31,093 bases of DNA from RYN-133 sp036497285 (GTDB lineage Bacteria; Actinomycetota; Actinomycetes; Mycobacteriales; Jatrophihabitantaceae). Below are positions 1-7,938 of the stretch, piece by piece; position 1 is the first letter of the stretch; each line of letters starts with the position of its first letter. Made by a program: the position numbers and the translations under genes. Location of the stretch: contig DASXJR010000070.1 in assembly GCA_036497285.1 (NCBI GenBank), positions 1 through 31,093 of the forward strand. The letters are read 5' to 3'. The notes beneath the pieces were generated by a model that ran no database searches, had not been told where the DNA came from, and saw only the letters and a list, made by a program, of their open reading frames with translations.

Positions 1-1
1 G

Positions 2-451
2 CTGAACCCGGAGCGGATCATGGCTGCCGCCGGCTCGGTCGGCATGGGGCGCTACGCGCTCGACAAGGCCGTCGCGTACGCGAACGAGCGTGTGGTGTGG
101 GGTGGCAAGCCGATCGGCACGCACCAGGGAATCGCGCATCCGCTGGCAAAGGCCAAGGTCGAACTCGACCTGGCCAAGCTGATGATGCAAAAGGCCGCGT
201 CGCTGTACGACGCCGGCGACGACATGGGTGCGGGGGAATCGGCGAACATGGCGAAGTACGCCGCGGCCGAGGCGGGCATCGCGTGCGTCGACCAAGCGGT
301 GCAGACGCACGGTGGCAACGGGCTCGCGCACGAGTACGGGTTGGGCAACCTGCTGATCGGCGCACGGGTGGCCCGGATCGCCCCGGTCAGCCGCGAAATG
401 ATCCTGAACTTCGTGGCGCAGTTCAGCCTCGGCCTGCCGAAGAGCTACTGA
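2..451 (+). CDS. Acyl-CoA dehydrogenase, C-terminal part (5' end outside window)
   Basis: Flavin-dependent alpha,beta-dehydrogenation of an acyl-CoA. Only the last 149 codons are present; the frame is already open at base 2. The visible part is the C-terminal helical domain: YANERVVWGGKPIGTHQGI is the family's substrate/FAD contact region, and QTHGGNGLAHEYGLGNLL is the second FAD-contact motif. The tail reads RIAPVSREMILNFVAQ where many short-chain enzymes have YEGTSEI. The usual C-terminal catalytic Glu is therefore absent here; in several subfamilies the base sits on an earlier helix, which lies outside the window. The stop overlaps the start of the next gene (TGATG), so the two are translationally coupled. 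Substrate unknown; the neighbour suggests branched acyl-CoA. The family call is secure. Confidence 0.93.
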   Translation: MNPERIMAAAGSVGMGRYALDKAVAYANERVVWGGKPIGTHQGIAHPLAKAKVELDLAKLMMQKAASLYDAGDDMGAGESANMAKYAAAEAGIACVDQAVQTHGGNGLAHEYGLGNLLIGARVARIAPVSREMILNFVAQFSLGLPKSY

Positions 452-1215
452 TGGCTACTGGAAACACGGGGTACGCCGTCGATCGCGGCATCGCCACGAT
501 CACCCTCGACAACCCCGAGAACCGCAACGCGCTGTCCAAGGCGCTCGTCGACGCGGTGTCAACACATCTGGACTCCGCTGCGCACGACGAACGCGTGCGC
601 GCCGTCGTGATCACCCATACCGGGCGGACGTTCTGCGCCGGGGCCGATCTGAAGGAGCAAGCGGCCGAGGGCGGACCGGCCGAGGGGACGCGCCGCATGC
701 TCGCGCTGCTGCGACAGATCGTGGAGCTGCCCAAGCCGGTGATCGCACGCTTGGACGGGCATGTTCGGGCCGGCGGCATCGGCGTCGTCGGCGCCTGCGA
801 CCTCGCCCTGGCGGGACCGGCGACGACGTTCGCGTTCACCGAGGTTCGGCTCGGGCTCGCGCCGGCGATCATCTCGCTGGCCACCCTGCCCCGCATGACT
901 GCGCGCGCCGTCAGTCGCTACTACCTGACCGGCGAGACGTTCGACGCGGGCGTGGCCGCCGAGATCGGTCTGGTCACGGCGGCCGGTGACGACGTCGATG
1001 CCGAACTCCACACCGTGTGCGACGCGCTGCGAGCCTGCTCGCCGCAAGGGCTTGCCGAGACCAAACCGTTGACCACCGCTGCCGCCCGTGCCGCCTTCGA
1101 CGCCGGCGCCGACTCGATGCAGGCACTCTCTCAACGACTGTTCGAGTCGGAGGAAGCCCGCGAGGGGATCACGGCGTTCCTGGAGAAGCGCTCGCCGCGC
1201 TGGGCAACCGAGTGA
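451..1215 (+). CDS. Enoyl-CoA hydratase/isomerase family protein (methylglutaconyl-type)
   Basis: Crotonase-fold protein of 254 aa, expected to hydrate an enoyl-CoA. The start is the ATG overlapping the upstream TGA; the open frame runs further 5' but that part lies inside the dehydrogenase. FCAGADLK (61-68) and the GG at 108-109 are the oxyanion-hole segments. Of the two catalytic glutamates of the classical hydratase, the second is present (Glu131 in FTEVRLGLAPA). The first aligns with Gly111 in AGGIGVVGACD. This pattern, together with APAIIS and the RYYLTGETFDA stretch, resembles the LiuC/AtuE-like hydratases of leucine or acyclic-terpene breakdown more than beta-oxidation enzymes; that comparison is from memory. 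It sits between an acyl-CoA dehydrogenase and a TetR gene with overlaps at both ends. Confidence 0.9.
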   Translation: MATGNTGYAVDRGIATITLDNPENRNALSKALVDAVSTHLDSAAHDERVRAVVITHTGRTFCAGADLKEQAAEGGPAEGTRRMLALLRQIVELPKPVIARLDGHVRAGGIGVVGACDLALAGPATTFAFTEVRLGLAPAIISLATLPRMTARAVSRYYLTGETFDAGVAAEIGLVTAAGDDVDAELHTVCDALRACSPQGLAETKPLTTAAARAAFDAGADSMQALSQRLFESEEAREGITAFLEKRSPRWATE

Positions 1216-1811
1216 TCAGCCCGACGCGCGAGCCGCAGCAAGACCGGAGCCGGGCCACCCGGGCGCGGCTGCTCGAGGCCGCGATCACCTGCCTGGCCGA
1301 GCTCGGCTATCACGCGAGCACGGTCGCCGTGGTCGCAGAACGGGCGGGCGTCTCGCGCGGCGCCGCACAGCACCACTTCCCCACCCGCGACGACCTGTTC
1401 ACCGCGGCGATGGAACACGTCACGCACGTGCGCGCCGAGGAGCTGCGCCGCGAGCTGGACGAGCTGCCCGGCGGACGCCCGTCCACCGCCGACGTGGTGG
1501 CGCTGACCTTCTCGCTCTACAGCGGCAGCCTGTTCCGCGCCGCACTCGCGTTGTGGGTCGCCGCCTCGGCCGAGCCAGCGTTGCGCGACCAGATCGTGCC
1601 GCTGGAAGCGCGGATCGGCCGCGAGATCCACCGCGTCGTGATCAGCCTGCTCGACGTGGACGAGCGCACGCCCGGCGTGCGCGAGACGGTCCAGGCCACG
1701 CTCGACCTCGCCCGCGGGCTGGGGCTGGCGAACCTGCTGACCGACGACTCGCGCCGGCGCGACCGGATCGCCGCGCAATGGGCGCGGACCCTCGAACTCA
1801 CCCTGCGCTGA
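1212..1811 (+). CDS. TetR/AcrR family transcriptional regulator
   Basis: 199-aa repressor-type regulator. The start is taken as the GTG overlapping the hydratase stop (GTGA). The N-terminal helix-turn-helix is clear at about residues 15-62: RARLLEAAITCLAELGYHAST, then VAVVAERAGVSRGAAQHHF, then PTRDDLFTAAM. The remainder is the variable helical ligand-binding and dimerisation domain. It is the third gene of a tightly coupled operon with the acyl-CoA dehydrogenase and enoyl-CoA hydratase, so it probably senses an acyl-CoA intermediate and controls this operon. That role is inferred from context; no operator could be examined because the operon promoter is outside the window. Confidence 0.93.
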   Translation: MISPTREPQQDRSRATRARLLEAAITCLAELGYHASTVAVVAERAGVSRGAAQHHFPTRDDLFTAAMEHVTHVRAEELRRELDELPGGRPSTADVVALTFSLYSGSLFRAALALWVAASAEPALRDQIVPLEARIGREIHRVVISLLDVDERTPGVRETVQATLDLARGLGLANLLTDDSRRRDRIAAQWARTLELTLR

Positions 1812-1819
1812 GTTCGGCA

Positions 1820-1911
1820 GCGAGGTGGTGTGCGGCTTGCTGCTCGCTGTTACGAGATTCGGGGTGCTGTTTTCGTTGTGCGGAGCAGCAAGAGGTAGCT
1901 GCGTTCCGCGG
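1820..1911 (+). repeat. Dispersed hairpin-containing repeat, copy 1
   Basis: Starts 8 bases after the TetR stop, between that gene and the convergent DM13 gene. The reverse complement of 18901-18992 matches this stretch. Over 1820-1903 there are 4 substitutions (at 1849, 1852, 1889, 1898), and the match extends to 1911 apart from TTC versus GAA at 1904-1906. It carries perfect 10-base inverted arms CTTGCTGCTC (1836-1845) and GAGCAGCAAG (1883-1892) around a 37-base loop. Inside the loop, ACGAGA (1852-1857) can pair with TTTCGT (1871-1876) using one G-U pair. Could be a non-autonomous mobile element, a REP-like repeat, or an RNA/terminator structure. Confidence 0.8.
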
Positions 1912-1974
1912 AGCTGCAGGCTGCGCGTGCGTACGGACGGGCGAGCAGTCACCTCGGCCTATACATACCGATCA

Positions 1975-2535
1975 TCAAGCCAGCGGTGCAGCTCCGAAGA
2001 CGACCTCGAATCGCCGGCACCAGATGGCTACCGAGTGGTACGCGGACAGGTCGGTGCCGGCAGGCACGAGATAGTTCTGGTTGCCGTGGTTGGCCTTCAG
2101 GCCTCCGACGTCGACATGAGCAGCGTCGTGTACCGCATCGTCCGGTGCCCGGTATCCAGCCGCGCTGAGCCAGATCCGGACGTCCGGTCCGTTGGACGTA
2201 TCAAGCCCCTCGATGCGGACGAAGACGCGGCCGTCGGCGAGTGCGACGAGCAGGACCGTGCCCGTCGTGTCGTGTTCGCCACTGCGGAATGCACCTCGCG
2301 CCAGCACGGACGAGCGACCCGTTGGTGACATCCGTGATGGGGAGGCGTTCGGCGCATCGACCGGGCGGGCGAACGCGGCGGAGGCCGTCGGGAACGGCTC
2401 GTTGACGGAGGTGTTGATGAACAGGTCTTGAGGGGCGAAGTACACGAACACGAATACCGCCAGTGCTGTGCAGCAGATGGTCACGGTGGCCGTGAGCCAC
2501 CGATGTCGCCGGACGAACCTGCCAATGCCGAGCAC
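1975..2535 (-). CDS. DM13 domain membrane-anchored protein
   Basis: 186-aa protein starting at GTG with an AAGGGA ribosome site 7 bases upstream. It has a positively charged N-terminus (RFVRRHRW), one hydrophobic segment at about residues 14-34, then a low-complexity linker. The extracytoplasmic domain at about 78-182 has the DM13 pattern: ARGAFRSGEHDTTGTVLL, a DGRVFVRIEGLDTSNGPDVRIWLS core, and AYHSVAIWCRRFEVVFGAAPL at the end. Cys173 in the WC motif is the conserved DM13 cysteine. DM13 domains are proposed to carry out extracellular electron transfer or redox reactions; the function of the bacterial single-domain proteins is not settled. It is divergent from the LuxR-type regulator, separated by 187 bases, so the regulator may act on it. 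Confidence 0.85.
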   Translation of the reverse strand: MLGIGRFVRRHRWLTATVTICCTALAVFVFVYFAPQDLFINTSVNEPFPTASAAFARPVDAPNASPSRMSPTGRSSVLARGAFRSGEHDTTGTVLLVALADGRVFVRIEGLDTSNGPDVRIWLSAAGYRAPDDAVHDAAHVDVGGLKANHGNQNYLVPAGTDLSAYHSVAIWCRRFEVVFGAAPLA

Positions 2536-2550
2536 CGTCTGTCCCTTCGC

Positions 2551-2724
2551 TCACTCGAATCGCTGGATCATCCGGACAAGTGGGGCGTTCACGGCAAGCC
2601 CTGCTACCGCTCCCAGCAGCGCACCTGTCACGCTGTTGTCGGGTGCGATCAGTCGTTCTGCACGGCATTGGACAGGGGCACGACAGCGCACAACGGCGCC
2701 ATTCAGGAGCACGTGACCGGTCAT
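2551..2724 (-). CDS. Possible 57-aa membrane peptide upstream of DM13 gene
   Basis: Open frame ATG to TGA ending 15 bases before the DM13 start. Its C-terminal half, SVTGALLGAVAGLAVNAPLV, would make one hydrophobic helix followed by a basic end (RMIQRFE). Against it: no convincing ribosome site, third-position GC that by eye is weaker than in neighbouring genes, and a start that overlaps the regulator start on the other strand. It fills the only sizeable gap between the DM13 and LuxR genes; otherwise this 187-base gap shows no clear structure. Low confidence; no family recognised. Confidence 0.2.
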   Translation of the reverse strand: MTGHVLLNGAVVRCRAPVQCRAERLIAPDNSVTGALLGAVAGLAVNAPLVRMIQRFE

Positions 2725-4990
2725 GCAGGTGTTGTCATCGCGGTCGGGCCAGGCGTTACAGCCGCGGGATGAGCCGGGCGCGACCGGTGTTGCTGCCGGG
2801 CCGAGGGCCGTCGACGACGTCGTCATCGCGACGAAGTTGTTCGTGCCGACCCCGAGCGTCGAACCGGTCCTTCGTCCACGTCTACAGGCACAGCTGCAAG
2901 ACGCCGCGACCAGGTTGCTGACCCTCGTCGTGGCGCCTGCCGGTTGGGGCAAGAGCACGCTCATCGCGGACTGGCTGCACCACCGGCACGTCGGTACCGG
3001 ATGGGTTTCGCTCGACCAGAGCGACAACGACATCACCCGCTTCGCCCGGTACCTCCTGCTCGCCACGCAGAAGGCCGACAGCCGGACGGGGACGGCTGCG
3101 CTGCAGCGTCTCGACAACGTGAGCGTCAACGTCGGACGCGACGTCCTGCCCTTGTTCGTGAACGAGCTGGCTGCTGCGCCCGATGACGTCACCGTCGTAG
3201 TCGATGACTATCACGTGATCTCGAGCCGGTCGATCCACGAACTGGTGGCCGATCTGCTCGAGCATGCCCCACCGCAGCTTCACCTTGTCATCAGCAGCCG
3301 GACGGACCCGTCACTGCCGTTGAGCAAGCTCCGCGTTCGTGGTGATCTGGCCGAGCTGCGCGCCGACCAACTGCGCTTTACTGCGACCGAGGCCGCGGAG
3401 CTGCTCAACGGCGCAGCTGGGGCCTCCCTCTCACGACACGAGGTAGAGCGACTGGTTGCCCGCACCGAGGGCTGGGCCGCCGGCCTACAACTGGCTGCGC
3501 TGCGCCTGGCCGATCGTGCCGCGGGCGCCGACCGGGATGCCTTTATCGAGCAATTCACCGGGGCGGACCGGCACGTGGTCGACTATTTGGGTGAGGAGGT
3601 GTTGGCAAGTCAGCCGGTGCACATCCGCGAGTTCCTGTTGCGCACCTCCATCCTGAACCGGCTATCCGCCGAGTTGTGCGATGCAGTCACCGAGCGTCAC
3701 GACGGCACTGGCGCGCTCGACGACATCTACCGGGCCAATCTCTTCCTGATCCCGCTCGACGACGAGCAGCGGTGGTTCCGGTATCACCAGTTGTTCCGCG
3801 AGATCCTGCGTCACGAGCTCGCCCGCTTGCACCCGACCGAACCCGACGTGCTGCACCGGCGAGCGGCCGCCTGGTTTGCAGCTGCCGGCGATGTGGGTGA
3901 GGCGATCGGTCATGCCATGCGGTCGCGAGATCTCGATTTGTGCACGGCGCTTGTGGCCGATGGTTGGCGTCGTGAATTCAACGCGGGCCATCTGCAGACT
4001 GTGCAAGCCTGGCTGGATGCGCTGCCACGTGAATCGGTCGCAAGCAATGTTCAGCTCACGATGGCGCAGGTCTGGCTCGCGCTGGATGCCGGACGGTTGG
4101 ACGAGGCGGCGGCGTCGATCGAGGCCGCCGAACGCACTGCGGCGGACGATCCACACGTGCGCGTGCTTCGGGCGCTGCACACCTACAAGATCGGAGATAT
4201 CCGACGAGCAGCGGACATGGTGCGCGCCACCGGTGGGACTGTGGCGGACCCCTTTCTTGCGACGGTACGAGACCTGCTGGCCGGTGTTTGCAACCTGTGG
4301 CTCGGCGATCTGACCCGCGCGGGTGACGAGTTGCGCGCGGCTGCCGTCACCGCGCTTCGGAACGTCAATCGACTGGCCCATGTCTACGCAGGAGGATGTC
4401 TCGCACTCGTGGCCACGCAAGCCGGTGACCTCGCCGGTGCACACACGGTCCTGGACGAGATGGATACGCGGACCGTGGACGCACACTTCGTGGCGATGTT
4501 CCCCGCGCTCGCCCACGCCCGCCTCGCTGCCACGCGGGGCGATTGGGACGACGCGCGTACCGCGGCGGACATGGCTGTGGACCGGGCCAGGCCCGGCGGC
4601 GGCAAGGTGGAAGTGGCGGCTGCTCTGGTCACGGCAGCGTGGGCGGAACGCGGAGGGGGCGACATCGACAGCGCGAGCCGCCGGCTGGGCGAGGCCCGGT
4701 CTGTCCTGCGTGAGTGCGCGGACCCCGGTCCGGTGCTGACCGAGTGGGTCGCGCGGGAGAAGCGTGCATGGCAGGCGCTCGACGGCGCGTCAGGCGTCGA
4801 ACGGCTGACCGACCGCGAACGCGCGATACTCGCGTTGCTGCCAGGCGCTCAGTCGCAACGTGAACTCGCCGGCGCACTGTTCGTCACGCCGAACACGCTC
4901 AAGACGCACCTCCGAGCGATCTACCGCAAGCTCGGTGTCGCCTCGAGGACGGAGGCTGTTACTCGTGCGCGTGCCATCGGGTTGCTCTGA
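2723..4990 (+). CDS. LuxR-family regulator of MalT/LAL type (ATPase + HTH)
   Basis: 755-aa STAND-type regulator. After a short N-terminus comes the family signature TKLFVPTP...VLRPRL (37-53). The nucleotide-binding site APAGWGKST lies at 71-79 and a Walker B-like VTVVVDDYH follows at about residue 155. The winged-helix region and a long helical TPR-like sensor region fill the middle. A LuxR HTH is at the extreme C-terminus (about 690-755: LTDRERAILALL ... SQRELAGALFVTPNTLKTHLRAIYRKLGV). In this family ligand binding drives ATP-dependent oligomerisation and activation; the ligand is unknown here. Somewhat shorter than MalT. The ATG at 2723 has AGGAG 13 bases upstream; GTG 2729 and TTG 2732 are alternatives. 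It is divergent from the DM13 gene and convergent with the permease; either could be a target. Confidence 0.9.
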   Translation: MQVLSSRSGQALQPRDEPGATGVAAGPRAVDDVVIATKLFVPTPSVEPVLRPRLQAQLQDAATRLLTLVVAPAGWGKSTLIADWLHHRHVGTGWVSLDQSDNDITRFARYLLLATQKADSRTGTAALQRLDNVSVNVGRDVLPLFVNELAAAPDDVTVVVDDYHVISSRSIHELVADLLEHAPPQLHLVISSRTDPSLPLSKLRVRGDLAELRADQLRFTATEAAELLNGAAGASLSRHEVERLVARTEGWAAGLQLAALRLADRAAGADRDAFIEQFTGADRHVVDYLGEEVLASQPVHIREFLLRTSILNRLSAELCDAVTERHDGTGALDDIYRANLFLIPLDDEQRWFRYHQLFREILRHELARLHPTEPDVLHRRAAAWFAAAGDVGEAIGHAMRSRDLDLCTALVADGWRREFNAGHLQTVQAWLDALPRESVASNVQLTMAQVWLALDAGRLDEAAASIEAAERTAADDPHVRVLRALHTYKIGDIRRAADMVRATGGTVADPFLATVRDLLAGVCNLWLGDLTRAGDELRAAAVTALRNVNRLAHVYAGGCLALVATQAGDLAGAHTVLDEMDTRTVDAHFVAMFPALAHARLAATRGDWDDARTAADMAVDRARPGGGKVEVAAALVTAAWAERGGGDIDSASRRLGEARSVLRECADPGPVLTEWVAREKRAWQALDGASGVERLTDRERAILALLPGAQSQRELAGALFVTPNTLKTHLRAIYRKLGVASRTEAVTRARAIGLL

Positions 4991-5008
4991 CGAACCGACG
5001 ACCGGTGG

Positions 5009-6460
5009 TCAGGAACCGACCGCCTCGGACTCGCCGGTGTGTGCGGCCAGTCCTCGACCGACCCTTGACACGAAGCCCGGGACAGCCAGGGTCAAGATCA
5101 GGCCGAATGTCAGCCATGCCAGGACGCCGTAGGGGAAGTAGCGATACGGAGCGGGCGGGACCGGCCATACGTTGCGGTAGAGCACGTAGGCCGCAATGGC
5201 AGTGCCCGCGATGGGTAGTACGGCTTCGAGCTTCGAAGTGCGCTTCACCCGTCGCACGGCAGCGACGTTGGTGAGGATGTACATCGAGAGCAGGCTCAGC
5301 ACGCCCAGCGTGGCCAGATAGAAGAAGACGGCGAGCGCCGCGGTCCCTTCCAGTCGGAAGGCGCTGAGCAGAAGCAGGCTGACAATCATCTCCACGGCCA
5401 ACGCGCGTGCCGGAACGCCGGTCGCCCGCGACACCCGACCGAGACGTGAGGTCGCGAGACCGTCGCGGCCGAAGGCGAACATCATCCGGGCCGCGACCGT
5501 CACCCCACCAAGGCCGGCCCCGATCGCACTCAGCACGGCGCCGGCATCGAGCAGCGTGGACAACGCGCTGCCGACGTAGTGATCGGCCAGATCGCCCAAT
5601 GGCGCCTGAGAATTGCGGAACGCTGAGACGCCACGCGAGTCGAGACCGAATCCGAGAGATTGCGTGATCACGCACGTCACGTAGAACACGGCTCCGAACG
5701 CGACCGCAGTCCAGATTGCTCGAGGTATCTGGCGGCGCGGTAGCAGAGACTCCTCACCGAGCGAACCGGCTGACTCGAACCCGGCGAACGCAAGGAAGCC
5801 TGACGTCGCGGCCAAGGCGAGTGTTGCTGCCCCGGTTCCCGGCGGCAACGCCAGAAAACGTCCTGACAGACCGCTTGCGCCCGACACGGTGTGTGTGCCC
5901 GTCGACAGGCGGACGACGATCGCCACCATCAAGATCACGATCAACAACACGGACACGACTTCGAAAGCGAGCAGCGATCTTGTTGTCGGGCGAATGCCTC
6001 GGGCCGCGAGCAGCCAGATGACCGCCCAGCCGAGCAATGCCAGCGGATACCAGTCGGCGTCGTCGACCAGTCCCGCGGAATGCAGGAAAGCGCGGCCGAA
6101 CACCGTAACTCCCATGATCGACACCGTTGGGAACACCAGGTACGTGCCCAACAGCGCCCACCCAGCCACGAAGCCCCACCGCGGCGACAGTGCCTTGCCG
6201 ACGAAGGCGTACACCGAACCGGCATGACTGAAGTCCGAGGCGAGGCGGACGAATCCGAAGGCCACCAGACCCACGCCGAGTCCGGCCACGACGAACGCCA
6301 GCGGCGCGGCCCGTCCCAGTTCGCTCGCCGCGGCGACGCCGGTCACCGACATTGCCAGCGTCGGTGCCATGACTCCGATCGAAACGGCCGTCGTCTCGAA
6401 GAAACCCAATTCACGTCGTAGACCCGGCCGGGTATCGGAACGAGGCTCGGACCCTCTCAT
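5009..6460 (-). CDS. APC superfamily amino acid permease
   Basis: 483-aa integral membrane transporter. The start is the ATG overlapping the SDR stop (ATGA); the frame is open upstream but only within the SDR gene. The N-terminus has the APC pattern: RRELGFFETTAVSIGVMAPTLAMSVTG, helix 1 with its unwound glycine-containing segment, followed by alternating hydrophobic helices consistent with about 12 in total. VYAFVGKALSPRWGFVAGWALLGTYLVF covers helices 3-4, and GFLAFAGFESAGSLGEES is the typical helix 6 region. Probable proton-coupled uptake of an amino acid or amine; substrate not deducible. Translationally coupled to the SDR gene, suggesting that its substrate and the SDR belong to one catabolic or detoxification step. 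Ends 18 bases from the convergent LuxR gene. Confidence 0.9.
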   Translation of the reverse strand: MRGSEPRSDTRPGLRRELGFFETTAVSIGVMAPTLAMSVTGVAAASELGRAAPLAFVVAGLGVGLVAFGFVRLASDFSHAGSVYAFVGKALSPRWGFVAGWALLGTYLVFPTVSIMGVTVFGRAFLHSAGLVDDADWYPLALLGWAVIWLLAARGIRPTTRSLLAFEVVSVLLIVILMVAIVVRLSTGTHTVSGASGLSGRFLALPPGTGAATLALAATSGFLAFAGFESAGSLGEESLLPRRQIPRAIWTAVAFGAVFYVTCVITQSLGFGLDSRGVSAFRNSQAPLGDLADHYVGSALSTLLDAGAVLSAIGAGLGGVTVAARMMFAFGRDGLATSRLGRVSRATGVPARALAVEMIVSLLLLSAFRLEGTAALAVFFYLATLGVLSLLSMYILTNVAAVRRVKRTSKLEAVLPIAGTAIAAYVLYRNVWPVPPAPYRYFPYGVLAWLTFGLILTLAVPGFVSRVGRGLAAHTGESEAVGS

Positions 6461-7197
6461 CCCGCGAGCCATCCGCCGTCGGCCACCAGAACGGCACCGG
6501 TCACGTACGACGCCTGCGGCGAGCACAGCCACACCGCCGCCGCGGCGATCTCGCTCGGCTCGGCCAGCCGCGACAACGGCACGCTCTGCAGCAACGTCTC
6601 GCTCACGCTCGACACCATTGCGGTGCGCGTGACGCCGGGCGCAAGGGCGTTGACGCGCACTCCGCTGGACGCGAGTTCGAGCGCGGCCGCGCGGGTCAGT
6701 CCGTTCACACCGTGCTTCGCCGCGATGTATGCGCTGTTGTCAGGCATCGCGGCGTCGCCGAGCATCGAGGAGGTGTTCACGATCGCGCCGGAACCCTGAT
6801 TGCGCATCTGAGCGATCTCCGCGCGCATGCTGTGCCACACTCCGACCAGGTCGACCTGAAGCACGCGATGGAACTCCTCCGGTGGGTACTCGTCGATCGG
6901 CAGGAACGGACCCGCCACACCGGCATTGTTGTGCGCCGCGTCGAGGCTGCCGAACCGCGCGACGGTTCGCGTCACGGCACGCTCCATCGCGGCCAGGTCG
7001 GTGATGTCGGCGGTAATGACTTCGACCTCCCCGCCAGCGGCGAGAATTGCTGCGGCGGTCGCCTCGAGGCCGTCCGGTTCGATGTCGACCAGTGCCACGG
7101 ATGCTCCGGCCTGGGCGAAACCGAGCGCGCTCGCGCGTCCGATACCCGACGCTGCCCCGGTGACCAGGGCGGTCTTGCCTGCGAGCTCTGCCGCCAC
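6457..7197 (-). CDS. SDR family NAD(P)-dependent oxidoreductase
   Basis: 246-aa classical short-chain dehydrogenase. The cofactor motif TGAASGIG is at 13-20 and Asp38 at the end of the second strand (VALVDIEPDG) favours NAD over NADP. NNAG lies at 90-93. The catalytic Ser (143/144 in NTSSM), Tyr157 and Lys161 (SAYIAAK) are all present, and GPG is replaced by APG in LAPGVTRTAM. The C-terminus VLVADGGWLAG is typical. The GTG start has GGAGG about 7 bases upstream. The stop overlaps the permease start. The gene begins 32 bases after the ECF sigma gene on the same strand, so it may be read from the sigma gene promoter. Substrate unknown. Confidence 0.92.
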   Translation of the reverse strand: MAAELAGKTALVTGAASGIGRASALGFAQAGASVALVDIEPDGLEATAAAILAAGGEVEVITADITDLAAMERAVTRTVARFGSLDAAHNNAGVAGPFLPIDEYPPEEFHRVLQVDLVGVWHSMRAEIAQMRNQGSGAIVNTSSMLGDAAMPDNSAYIAAKHGVNGLTRAAALELASSGVRVNALAPGVTRTAMVSSVSETLLQSVPLSRLAEPSEIAAAAVWLCSPQASYVTGAVLVADGGWLAG

Positions 7198-7229
7198 CTT
7201 CGCCTCCCACCCTCAGCACCGCTGCACGG

Positions 7230-7886
7230 TCAGCTCCGGTAGTAGTCCTCGAGCGCAGTTCGCAGGGCCGCCCGCCCGCGGTGCAACAGCACGCGTTGGT
7301 TCTGCGGCGAAACCTCCATCGCGGCGCACGTCTCCCTAGCGGACAAGCCTTGCAGATCTCGCATTTGGACTACTAGGCGTTGCCGTTCGGGGAGATCGTC
7401 GATCGCGTGCTCGATGAGCCCGGCGACTTCGCGGCCTACGACGCGGCCCTCCGGCTCCTCCCACGCGCGCGGCGCGCCCGATGACGTCCAGTGTCCCGGG
7501 TAGTTGCCGTCAGCACCCTGGAACCGGGCAGGGTCGACCGTCGCGGCACCGGAATCAGAGCCTGTCAACGCGGCCGAAGCGAGCAACCGGGCGTCGCGGG
7601 ACCGCCGGGTCTTCGCACGGTTGATCAAGATGGAGAACGTCCAGCTGCGCAACGACGACCGGGCTTCGAACCGGTCCAGCCCCCTGAGGACACCGACCCA
7701 CGCGTCCTGCACTACGTCCTCGGCGGTCTGCCGATCCGCAACGTACCCGCGCGCCACGTGCAGCATCACCGGTGACCACGCCTCGACCAGCGCGGAGAAA
7801 GTTCGTTCGTCCCCCGCGCGAAGTCGTGCCACCAACTCGTTGTCGCGTGCCTGCTCAGCTGTCTGTTCGTCGGTGAGCTGAATCAT
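7230..7886 (-). CDS. ECF-type RNA polymerase sigma factor
   Basis: 218-aa group 4 sigma factor. Region 2 covers about residues 15-100: VARLRAGDERTFSALVEAW, the TAEDVVQDAWVGVLRGLDRFEARSS segment (2.2 core-binding) and LRSWTFSILINRAK. A linker of about 50 residues contains the GNYPGHW motif. Region 4 covers about 155-214 (AIDDLPERQRLVVQMRDLQGLSARET, then VSPQNQRVLLHRGRAALRTALEDY, with the DNA-recognition helix). The ATG at 7886 has GAGGGG just upstream; longer frames extend 5' but cover a palindromic control region. The YPGHW linker and NQRVLLHR helix are, from memory, typical of sigma factors paired with a small zinc-finger anti-sigma such as the one at 8252-8527. Here the two genes are not adjacent. 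Confidence 0.93.
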   Translation of the reverse strand: MIQLTDEQTAEQARDNELVARLRAGDERTFSALVEAWSPVMLHVARGYVADRQTAEDVVQDAWVGVLRGLDRFEARSSLRSWTFSILINRAKTRRSRDARLLASAALTGSDSGAATVDPARFQGADGNYPGHWTSSGAPRAWEEPEGRVVGREVAGLIEHAIDDLPERQRLVVQMRDLQGLSARETCAAMEVSPQNQRVLLHRGRAALRTALEDYYRS

Positions 7887-7938
7887 GCTGGCCCCCTCAA
7901 CGCCTCGTGTGCAGCCTGCCGCAGTCCGCGTCGACGCG

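Noticed and set aside
1825..1900. Repeat element as a protein-coding fragment (CCSLLRDSGCCFRCAEQ in one frame of both copies)
   Set aside because: Two of four differences are silent in this frame, but the frame joins unrelated sequence on each side, has no start or ribosome site and is Cys-rich nonsense; four differences are too few to infer coding.
4642..4650. GCGGAACGC, also at 5615-5623, as further copies of the repeat end
   Set aside because: Both lie inside coding genes without any flanking similarity to the element; a 9-base GC-rich palindrome is expected by chance.
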